DNA of 64,000 nt from NCBI RefSeq assembly GCF_963675165.1, contig NC_087383.1:4990979-5054978 (forward strand). Reading direction: 5' to 3'. Source of the DNA: Halichondria panicea (lineage: Eukaryota; Porifera; Demospongiae; Suberitida; Halichondriidae). Made by a program: the position numbers and the translations under genes. A model generated the notes under the pieces. It made no database searches, had not been told where the DNA came from, and saw nothing but the letters and a program-made list of their open reading frames with translations. This document shows, one piece after another, positions 54,803-64,000 of this stretch (the first letter of the stretch is position 1; the number at the start of each line of letters is the position of its first letter).

Positions 54803-57800
54803 ATGACGGAGAGGAAGCTCAAAGATGTTCACAAGAAAATGGCGGAGACAGAGAAAACTTCACAGCTGAATATGGAGCTTATCAGAAAGTATGCCAAGTT
54901 TCATTTTTAATACCGTAATTGATGTAGTTACACTATAATGTAGCGCCACGCGGCATCAGCATAATGAAGCGCCTACCATAGCTTATTTTTTTCTGACGCT
55001 TATAAAAAGGCTTGTTGAGACACCAAGACAATCATCCTGCATCTTTGACTTCCTTCACACCTGAACAGATGTCTAACCCATAGCTACAGTCAATGAATGT
55101 TGTTCACGAGTCACTCAGCTAGCTCTGAAAGGTGCAGCTAGCAAGTGAAACTGAGCTAGACCACACCCATTTCCTCTACAACAATCATGTACTAGCTAGC
55201 TGTAGAACATAAGCACCACCATAATTTAGGTGCCAGCTGGGCTGAATGTAATTTTTTTGTGTTCTAAAAGATGCGCCACTCAGAAGTGGAATTAATTTTT
55301 TCTGGCGAAACAAACCTAGTGAATATTGTTCGGGGGGGGGGGCCGGGGGGACGTTATGATTAAAAACAAATGTGTTTGATAACCGGTCTAGTACGTCTGT
55401 GTGCAGATGAGGACACGCATCATGTGCGCTTTTAGTGATAGACCCCTTGCAGTACGCAGGGCTTAAACCGTGTTCATGCACCCAGGTGCACAAGTACTCT
55501 ACTGAGTCACAGAGTGCATATACATGTACAAGACAACTGCCATTATACGCCATTGATGCTACCTCATCAAGGACTCAATCACTTGAAATGAGCACTGAGC
55601 AGTGGCTCAAAGAAAAGACCAACCATCTACATGCAGCTTCACCTGACAGACTATTTTTGCACCAATCTGATTCCTTGCATGCAAATGCAATAATATTGTG
55701 CACGTGTGTATTATTATGCCTCGGTGCGCATGCACAAGCGAGGTATACGGTACAGTACGTGTGTGTTTGTGTGTGTGTGCGTACGTGAGTGCGTGCGTGC
55801 GTGTGTCTGTCTTTGTTGACTACTACAGCTGCTCAAGGATCAATGAAGTGCAAGTAAGAGTTTCTATAGGCTTCTAGTTGGATTTTAATTCGTAGATTTG
55901 CAAAGTAATGCTAGTTATGCTTGGAATGCCATTGCAGCCTTTTCAGAAGAGTGCGCAGAAAAACTTGTCGATGGAGTGTTGCTACATGTACTCTACTTAG
56001 TAGTTAGCTCTGCACTAAAACGCTAGCTATTGGTAGCTGCAAGAGAGCTGCAAAGGCTCTGCTGAAGCCATCAATTTTAAACTTGGACTGTTGGCATCGA
56101 TCCTTTTTAACCACAACCATGTCGATCATCACCAACTCCTTGAGTTCTCTGTGATTCTGGATTCTGCCTTACATGCAGCAAAATTAAAATGCAAAAGTGT
56201 TCATTATGATATAATGTGTGCATAACAGCTATTGCAATAGCTAGTACATGTACATGTAGCTTAATTTATGTTATGTAGCTTTAACACCTCCACTGAGGAA
56301 TCAGCACCCGCGGTGCTTTCATTAAAGCATGGATTGTCTGTACACAGGAAACTCCATGATATGCTATTTGATTGGCAAGCCACTGAAGTCAAACAAAAGA
56401 GTGTGAAGCATCGAGAGAAAAGTGTAAGTTCTGAAAACCGGATGCTTCATACTAAGATTCGATCAAAAGTCAACAGTAAACCTGCTACTGTAACAAGAAC
56501 CAAGCTAGAAGGTCAGTTCTTGATATTCATAATTAGATGTTGAATTGCTTATCTTTCATAACTACATGTACATGTACAGAGATATAAATAACAGTCGGTC
56601 ATCGGTCATCGGTCAATTTCCGAGCAATTAGCGTATTTGACCGGCCATTTAGCTACTTGCTCGGTCGATCATAGTGTCCTAGCATGCAAAGATTGAAGGC
56701 CAAAATTAATGTCATAGTTATGATGCGCATGCGCACTAAAATAATGATATCCTAACAGCCACGTGTCTTTGTTCATTGCACAAGAGGAGGCCTAGATATT
56801 TATATAGCTATGTAGCAGAGGGACAAGACAACTAGGTAAGCTTCTATTTTATAATTATGCTTTAATTAAGCATTACCTTACCTTTTCTAAAGCCTAGAGA
56901 TTACTAAGGACATTGCATGGGTAATTTAATGTCCGACCAATATCACCTAATGGCAGAACAAAATGTATTTTGCTAGGACAACTTGTCAGGACAATCACAG
57001 TGTGTTATTTATACCTCTGATGTACATGTAGAAAGATAGGCATGCAACCATGTCTCGAGTTATGCCTAGTGTTGCTTACTTGGAATGCCATTGCAGAAGA
57101 GTGCATAGCAAAACTTGTTCACCTAGCTAGTGTTGCTACTCTATACTACATGTATTAACGCTAGCTATTGGTAGCTGCATAATCGATCACTACTACCAGC
57201 GTTGTTAAGGACTACGGATTGTTTTGCCTATCAAAATGTTGTAGATATCTTTCTTAGAGTTCTATCTATGCTGTAAGTTTGCTGTTACGTATGATAATAA
57301 TGTTCATTTGTAGCAATAATCGTTATTAGTAATAAAAAAAAAAAAAATAATGAGATGTTTAGTACATTTAAACTTGAGCCAAACTAAGACATGTGCATCA
57401 ATAAAACTTAGTGGACCCGGTGAACATGCTCTTACTCTACGCAATAAAACTTAGTACAGACATTCAATAAATGTGGTTCAAGAAATCAACTAACACAAAG
57501 AAAGACACTTGAAAACACCTTCAACTGTTTATTGTAACCAGATAGTTAAAGCATACACAAGGTCAGAAGTATGTGGACCCAGTAACTATAGTATATACCT
57601 ACTGACTAACAAAAATAAACACAGCAATTCTTTTCAAACAGCAGATCAACTGGCACAAAGTTATTAAAAGAGTGAGTACAGCCATTTTCAGCTCCACAAA
57701 TCAACTACAACGCTCCAATCATAACTAAAACTTACTTTACACTAGGAAAGAAAAACGGGGAGCGTGGAAAAGAACTAAAAAAATTGACCTAAAACATGCG

Positions 57801-60800
57801 ATAATTATGTGAATGACGTTGCAACGAATTGGAGTTACATGTATGGTCTCATCGGGTTCTTGTTTCCACGCTTTTTGGTGTTTCCCCCGGCCAATCTGTA
57901 GCAACTTTTAACATTCCAAATGTTTTTCTGGCCGGATCTACAGTACTTAGTATTCCTTTGGTGTGAGGTGTTGCGCCTATGGCATCTCAGACATGTACGT
58001 TGTACATAAATGTACATGTTGAGGTTTTGTAATCTTGAGTATGGCTTTCAATATACTATTCCATTCTTACCCTTAAAGCTGATACGTCTACATCAAAGTC
58101 TAGCTATCGAGTGTGTTTGACAGTACAAAACCCCGTGTTGAAATCGAAAGTGGAAGCTTTTTCCTCACAACTAGTTTCCAGAAACGATGAGCTTGCTGTA
58201 GCAGGTTGCAGTCGGACAAAACCATTACAGTGCCCACCAATCTCCAGTGATGTTTCTACGAAGAAAACAAAGGTGCAACAATTAGTTATTAGCAAGTAAC
58301 ATGGGTACTCTATTCATTGCATAATAGATTGGTGAACTGCAAACAGAGATCAAACTACAAAGGCAGCAGATGCGGGACATTACCACCCTGCTGGACTCTT
58401 TGTTACGGAAGATTGATTCACTTTCGATGCAGATACTTACTAGTGATACCCACTTGAGCAGAGAGAAGTGCAATGATATGGTGGAGGTAAGGACTATAGC
58501 AGTGGTCCATACATGTAGTTTCCACGGGTATAGTAGTACTTTGGTTTGTTACCCGAGGCCGTGCCGCGGCCAGTGTGTATAGTAGTCCGTTTGTTACCCG
58601 AGGCGTGCGTGGGCGGCCACGGGTATAGTTCGTTGGTTTGTTTGTTTGTAACAGCTGAGCCCGCATGCTCCCCTGGCTGCCATATAGCACTGCGTTTTCA
58701 GCATGGATAGCCTCCACAACTACTTTAAACAGTGGCAGATTTCGATGTTAAAGCTTCGTTGTCGTATAAAAGCGAGCGAAGCTAATGAGAAACTTAGTTG
58801 AACTTGCACGTTGGCTAGCGACCTTCATTCAAGGTAGAGCTACACATTTTTAGCTGAAGTGATCCTTTACCAGTCTCTAAATTAATTTTTTTATGCCTCG
58901 GTGCGCATGCGCAAACGAGATCGATATAATTATGGTAGTGTGTTTGTGTGTGTGTGTAGACTGCTACAGCTGCTCAAGGATCAATCAAGTGCAAGTAAGA
59001 GGCTTCTAGTCATATTTTTGAGGGGATTTTAATTCGTGGATTTGCAAAATAATGCTTTGTTCTCGAGTTATGCCTAGTTTTGCTTACTTGGAATCCCATT
59101 GCAACCTACATATAGTCTCAGAGGAGGTACGACAGGTGCAGTGAATACTAATTATCTGCCTACGCCCTGTGTTACTGCTGAGTTTAATCAGAGGCTAATT
59201 GCTTGAGCTGTGTACGTCGTACCTCCTCTGACAGTCCAATACATATGCAAGCAAGGGACTCTCCTATGCAGCTTTGTTTAGATAATGGTACACACTCAGA
59301 GTCACTGGTTCAAAGAAAAAAGCTCGTAGCAAGCACCCTCATTATATCGCAAGTACCCTCAATGTATGAAAACACACCTTCATAAGATCAGTAATGACAC
59401 CCTCACTGGCAGAAAATACACCCTCATAAGATTAGCAAGCACCCTAACTGGCGTAAAAGACATCCTCATAAGAAAGCACCCTCAATGTATGAAAACACAC
59501 CCTCATTGAAATTTTGCAGTCACCCTACTACGTTTACAGCATGGATGCCTTCACACAACAAGTTATTACAATGTAGTTTTAATACAGTAGAACTTCGCTA
59601 ATCCAGACCCCTTTATATAGTCCGAAACCTCGCAAATCTGGACAAATGGCAAACTGAAAAAGAGGAGGGCTGTCAGTAGAATAAACTATTGCGCATGCGC
59701 AATCTAGCTGAATCAGTTATTAACTCAATGATCACTGCAAAGAAAACGAAGAGAGAGCTCACAATACAGTGAAGACTCACTGTTATTGGAGAGAAAGTTG
59801 AGATAAAAGACTATTCTAGCTATATAGCAGCTTCCCTTCTGGCTACAGTAATAATCATAATGTAGGGCCACTAAACAGGAACGCACACTAAACAGGAACA
59901 ACCGGAAATGAAACCAATAATGGATGTGTCTATTGCGGGTTGTTGTTGAGAGCGTGGGCTAATTATTGAACTGAGAATAGAATCTGTGCTTGTGACGTCT
60001 GCACAGCATGCATCTCTGGCTCCTAGTGAGGTGTTCCTGTTTAGTGTGAGGGTTGACACTAAACAGGAACACCCCCGGCCCCTAGAGGCCAAGAAACAGG
60101 CTGTGCAATGCAACTCAACCAGACACTCATAATGACTTATAAGTATATGTATAGTCGTAGTAGAGGAACGTCTTCCTCCCCAAAACTTACTAGACGTAGT
60201 AGTACCAGTAATGTGTCAAATTATAATTATCGTTTAAATAATAAATATTAATATTATTTCTAGCTAGTAAGCTCTACACTCTGTAGCTACTTGATCTGTC
60301 AGCTGCACCAAGAATTCCTCCATGTCGCACAAAGCTGTGGAAGAGTTACTCTGATTCTCAGTTAGATAATAACTAGGGTGACACAAGATGTCATGGAGCG
60401 AGCGTGTTAGCAGTACAGGTGGTTCACATCTATGTGTTGTGAATACCTATGCCTGTCTTGTTCCAAGCGTGCCTGTCTGGCCTCAGGAGTCTCTGTAGAA
60501 AAAAAACACTGGCATGAACGCCACTTGTCAGTGGCACTTACCCGAGGCTCTGCTGGTTTGAGTTGAAGCAGCCATTTGCTGTAGGCGTGCCTGTCTGGCC
60601 TCAGGAGTATCTGTAATGAAAATTACACTGGCTTATATCACCTGTACGCCGCCTGTACTTACTTGAAGCTCTGCTGGTTGGGTGGAAGCAACCATTTGCT
60701 GTAGGCGTGCCTGCCTGGCCTCAGGAGTCTCTGTGTCCCGTCTCAGTTGCTGGGATGCTCTATTGGCATCCAGTGCAATGGTTACCTTGAATCTTGAGTG

Positions 60801-63800
60801 CCCTGTGCTTTTCTCTGTGTTTGGCTAGCCTGACTTCTTTCTCTTCAGCTGTTTCTTGGGCTCTTGCTTGTCTGTCTCGATCCCTCCTTATTCGAAGTCT
60901 TTCTTGTTTGCTTTCGTTGTCAGGATTCATTTTATGCAACTTTTTCTTATGCCTCCAGTTGTGCAAAATACACGAGGAATACACGAAATTGGTAAGGACC
61001 GCGTGTGTAAAAACCGGCTATCAGGCCGACGAACGTACCATTACATACATACATACATACATACATACAGAGAAATTGTCTACCGAGGTCACTACGATAA
61101 GGCTCGCTACGCTCGCCCCAATTAGTGACCTCGCAATAGCCACGCCCATGGCTTCAATTCCGGTTGTTTCTGTTTAGTCCTACATGCGTATGCTTGCACT
61201 TGACAAACCACATTTACAACTTCAACACCCACACATTTTTGTGCTTTCCACAAAATTTGTCACAGTAGTCTTCTTTAAAAGAGAGGGTTTCAGGCTGACC
61301 TTAGTGTCAGAGCACATCATGGTACATGTACAGTATGCATACAGATGGCGTACATAACGTTCATGGAATATTAGTGTGTATAATACGCTCTCTACTTACA
61401 TCTACATGCTACATGTACATGTATACAGTCTAAGTTGGTGAATATGAGTGATAAGCTCCATTCTAAGATTCAAGAACTGGAGTACGTTTTGGGGAGAAAA
61501 GATGACTTGCAACTTGAAGTCATTTCTGTTCGAAAGGAATTGCATGATGTTCAAGATAATGTTACTGTCATTGAAGCAAATGTAAGCAATTGATGCAGAC
61601 TGCTCATCCTAATTTTTGTTTCTGTTCTTAGCTTGCTCGTTTACAGGAGGATTACGACAAATGCTGTGAAAATCTTGCTATCTCTATGACTAAATCCACC
61701 AAGCTTGAAAAGCAGCTTTTGTCTGTATCAACAGGTGCAACTTACATTGAAAAAAACACGGAGAAGCTGCAGGCATCATTGAAAGCTTCTGAGAACAGTT
61801 TGGAGAATACGCTTTTGACCCTTAGCACTGAGAAAACAGCCAACGAAGAATTAAGAATTTCAGTTGATAGACTCTCTGGTAATCTTGATAGAGCAAGTGA
61901 AAAGGTTAATTATCTTACTGATGAAACCACACTGTTAAAAGAAGACGTAGCGCTGAAGAAACAGGACATTTTGCATATGCACCAAGAAGCTCGCTCCTTA
62001 AAATTGAAGTGGAACGATTCCCAAGAACGTAATGTTGGGCTTGAATCTAAGTTGAAACAGTTGCAGCAGGACATCAAAATACAAGGCAGAGAACTTACAA
62101 CATACAAAGAAACGAGTTCTGTCTTGAGGCAAAATCTCACTAAGACCAGCGAACAACAGGGCGAAGATGTTAGGAGCGTATTAGCGGCAACTAAGTCTGA
62201 GCAATTGGAGCTGTTCAAATCAAAAGAAGAAGCTGATTGTGAGCTAAATGCCAAGTTTAAATCTCAATACACTCTTTCAGGGGAAAACGGCCTCCAAGCC
62301 CAAAGAGAAGAAGAATTATACACGTTATTAACACACAAGAACCTTGTATTGACCTCGGAGCTACAAGGCTTAAATAGAGACATTCAGTCGAACAAATCTG
62401 AAATTTATGAAGGCCTTACTCTGAAATGTTTCGAGCTTGAAAAGGAAAAGAGAAAAAATACTGAGGTACGTGTACATGTACATTAATTATTTTGGACTAG
62501 CGCTGTTGTTTTAAAAGTACATGCATGGACACAAAGTTGTACACGTACATGCACATTGTACTTTTTCTTAATCCACTCTCCAGCTTGAGCTATGTTCTAC
62601 AAAAGCAGAATTGCAGGACATTAAAGAGCAGCAATCGAAACTTAGAGCTGAAATGGAACAGACAAAAAGGGACTGCCGAGGAGAGGTATGTACTACACGT
62701 ACATGTATCGTATACATGCACTTTTCTCTAACACCGCAACAGTGTCAACGAACGCTTTTTCACAAAAGAGCTGAACCGGGGAAAACAGTAGAAAACATGC
62801 AGTGCCGCCTAGACTGTGAATCCGAGAAAAACTCCACTCTCCAGCTGGAGCTATGTTCTACAAAAGCAGAATTGCAGGACATCAAAGAGCAGCAATCAGC
62901 TCAAATAGAGCAGGACTACTACCGAGGAGAGGTACATGTACATGCATGTACTATTTATAATACTAAGCTAAGTTGTGCATGCACTTTTCTCTAACTCCTC
63001 AACAGTGTCAACGAACGCTTTCTCACAAAAGAGCTGAACCAGGGAAAACAGTAGAAAACATGCAGTGCCGCCTAGACTGTGAATCAGAAAAATACTCTAC
63101 TCTCCAGCTTGAGCTATATTCTACAAAAGCAGAATTGCAGGACATCAAAGAGCAGCAATCGAAACTTAGAGCTGAAATGGAGCAGACAGAGAGGGACTGC
63201 CGAGGAGAGGTACATTGTACATGTACTACAGGTACACACCGTATTTACTTGATTAAACGCCCTCCTTGAATAAACGCCCAGGGTAAAAGCTCTGTATTTG
63301 AATAAACACCCATCTTAAATAATCGCCCATGTATGGGGCGTGGCACTGTGGGTGGAGCTGAAATAGCATGTGGAACCCAGCTGCAAGCATGGCAGCATAG
63401 AATAAAAATGCTTTTTTATGATGCATCGATGGCAGAGAGAGAGAGGTACCGACACAGAGGGCACTCCTATGACTTAAATTTAAGCTGAGACAGCAGCCCA
63501 AGAAGAGCAGGAAACATAACAATAAACGTCCACACCCCCTCTAAAGACTTCGATCTGAAATAAACGCCCGGGCGTTTAATCAAGTAAATATACGGTATAC
63601 ATGTATTATACTAAGCAAAGTTTAAGTTGTGCATGTACTTTTCCTAACCTGTTAACAGTGTCAACGAACGCTTGATGACAAAAGAGAAGAACTGAGGAAA
63701 ACGGTGAAAAACATGCAGTGCCGCCTAGACTGTGAATCGGAGAAATACTCTACTCTCCAGCTTGAGCTGTGCTCTACAAAAGCAGAATTGCAGGACGTCA

Positions 63801-64000
63801 AAGAGCAGCAATCAGCTCAAATAGAGCAGACAGAGAGGGACTACCGAGGAGAGGTACATGTACTATTATAATACTAAGCTAAGTTGTGCATGCACTTTTC
63901 CCTAACTCCTCAGCAGTGTCAACGAACGCTTGATGACAAAAGAGAAGAACTGAGGAAATCAGTGGAAAACATGCAGTGCCGCCTAGACTGTGAATCCGAG
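54803..64000 (+). CDS. Long coiled-coil protein with tandem repeat exons (runs off window)
   Basis: Eleven phase-consistent exons, 788 codons so far: 54803-54888, 56348-56511, 58079-58272, 58328-58486, 61429-61581, 61632-62465, 62584-62685, 62743-62931, 63006-63209, 63659-63853, 63917-64000+. It starts MTERKLKDVHKKMAETEKTS. The first ~200 residues are basic and partly helical; from IGELQTEIKLQRQQMRDITT on it is continuous heptad-type coiled coil. The 278-codon exon at 61632 is the main rod. Exons from 62584 onward repeat one 63-68-residue module (CQRTL, ENMQCRLDCESEK, KAELQDIKEQQS). No motor, signal or membrane segment. A centrosomal, ciliary or Golgi tether type protein is possible; I do not recognise the family. 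Joins across the 1.5-, 1.6- and 2.9-kb introns rest on phase only. Confidence 0.75.
54911..55307. mobile_element. MITE family B, copy without the nested J element
   Basis: Left end TACCGTAATTGATGTAGTTA; shares cattgaatg-type text, acgagtcactcagct and gatgcgccactcagaagtgg with 33396-33959. The right terminus is lost after ttttttctggcg. Lies in intron 1 of the long coiled-coil gene. At ~55085 it reads ctacagtcaatgaatgttgt where the other copy has the J insertion. Confidence 0.8.
55716..56329. mobile_element. Element M, copy 2 (reverse)
   Basis: Starts tatgcctcggtgcgcatgca then caagcgagg, has a TG/CG microsatellite at ~55758-55806, and ends cacccgcggtgctttcatt. Its right end lies 18 bp before the exon at 56348 of the long coiled-coil gene. 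Confidence 0.75.
58891..59112. mobile_element. Element M, copy 3 (partial)
   Basis: Starts tatgcctcggtgcgcatgcg then caaacgag, includes a short TG run and ctgctacagctgctcaagga then tcaa, and breaks off after attgcaacct. Intron 4 of the long coiled-coil gene. Confidence 0.7.
59118..59231. mobile_element. Small MITE, 114 bp, perfect 16-bp ends
   Basis: Ends TCAGAGGAGGTACGAC and GTCGTACCTCCTCTGA are exact complements. The same end word with small changes appears singly at ~13792, ~45512 and ~47720. No coding frame. Confidence 0.85.
59328..59510 (+). repeat. Irregular minisatellite (caccctca words)
   Basis: Repeated caccctcat/caccctcaatgtatgaaaa and cataaga words with unit lengths near 30-40 bp, not in register throughout. 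Followed at ~59583 by a CAGTAGAACTTCGCTAATCC tail resembling a pogo/Tigger end, and between 59870 and 60075 by four CTAAACAGGAAC words in both orientations. Confidence 0.6.
60407..60930 (-). CDS. Small nested gene with ETPEARQARLQ repeat exons (possibly decayed)
   Basis: Minus strand, inside intron 4 of the long coiled-coil gene. First exon 60930-60786 encodes MNPDNESKQERLRIRRDRDR and ETAEEKEVRLAKHREKHRAL. Three following exons, ending near 60730-60668, 60610-60545 and 60490-60407, each open with (E/D)TPEARQARL, the last ending RHRYSQHIDVNHLYC and a stop. Acceptors and most donors fit phase 1, but the second exon has a one-base difference that leaves its donor (CAA/GTAAGT) out of phase with the third. 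Such ETPE/ARL basic repeats occur in proteins of mobile elements in invertebrates; this is inference. Confidence 0.5.
61030..61068 (+). repeat. ATAC microsatellite
   Basis: About seven tandem tacatacatac units between the nested gene and the next exon of the coiled-coil gene. Confidence 0.85.
62584..64000 (+). repeat. Tandem coiled-coil exon array
   Basis: Five near-identical exons, all phase 0-0. The first (62584-62685) holds only the second half of the module; 62743-62931, 63006-63209 and 63659-63853 are whole; 63917 on is cut by the window end. Introns are also alike (gtacatgta ... aagttgtgcatgcacttttc ... cag). Without MITE D the duplication unit is about 260-295 bp. Confidence 0.92.
63238..63597. 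mobile_element. MITE family D in one repeat-array intron
   Basis: 360 bp with left arm accgtatttacttgattaaa then cgccc and right arm gggcgtttaatcaagtaaat then atacggta. Inside are further taaacgccc words. No coding frame. Confidence 0.85.

Noticed and set aside
60794-61177. Plus-strand hydrophobic frame
   Set aside because: Complement of the nested minus-strand gene running into the ATAC microsatellite.
1-64000. tRNA and rRNA genes
   Set aside because: No A/B-box cloverleaf or ribosomal segment was recognised by eye; a covariance scan would be needed to exclude diverged ones.

Overview
The window is animal nuclear DNA: AT-rich, with compact spliced genes (most introns 45-150 bp, canonical GT-AG) and animal-specific families (APBA/X11 with PTB plus two PDZ domains, an EMI-EGF-FN3 receptor, MFSD12, ADAL, SAT-type acetyltransferase). 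The short introns, dense packing and heavy load of small inverted-repeat transposons suggest an early-branching invertebrate, most likely a demosponge; that placement is inference. All gene models below were built by eye from reading frames, GT-AG borders and intron phase; where a total length is given the exons sum to an intact frame.

Layout: (1) 0.9-4.7 kb minus, MFSD12-like transporter; (2) 4.9-10.5 kb plus, a protein that joins a 2-oxoglutarate/Fe(II) oxygenase, an F-box and a reduced actin-like ATPase fold, perhaps the most novel gene here; (3) 10.7-13.1 kb minus, diamine/thialysine acetyltransferase-like; (4) 14.7-28.1 kb plus, a ~2,883-residue single-pass receptor with EMI, EGF, calcium-EGF and 27 FN3 domains, 25 of which are each one phase 1-1 exon; (5) 28.3-32.9 kb minus, ADAL (N6-methyl-AMP deaminase); (6) 33.1-37.1 kb plus, a 167-residue coiled-coil protein of unknown family; (7) 38.0-45.2 kb plus, glucose-6-phosphate 1-epimerase, split by a 5.8-kb transposon-filled intron and frameshifted next to its catalytic Glu; (8) 45.9-53.8 kb minus, APBA/X11/Mint adaptor; (9) 54.8 kb to the window end, plus, a long coiled-coil protein ending in tandem near-identical coiled-coil exons, with a small minus-strand repeat-bearing gene nested in its fourth intron.

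Genes mostly alternate in strand. Two divergent pairs (MFSD12/oxygenase, 226 bp apart; ADAL/coiled-coil, 237 bp apart) probably share promoters, and the second contains a 48-bp near-perfect palindrome. FN3/ADAL and oxygenase/SAT are convergent.

Mobile DNA sits almost entirely in introns and gaps: at least eight non-autonomous inverted-repeat families, several of which share a TACCGTA-type terminus, a 1.75-kb element with 106-bp inverted repeats, a dead reverse-transcriptase element, and dispersed repeats for which this same window contains the empty site. No tRNA, rRNA or CRISPR array was recognised.
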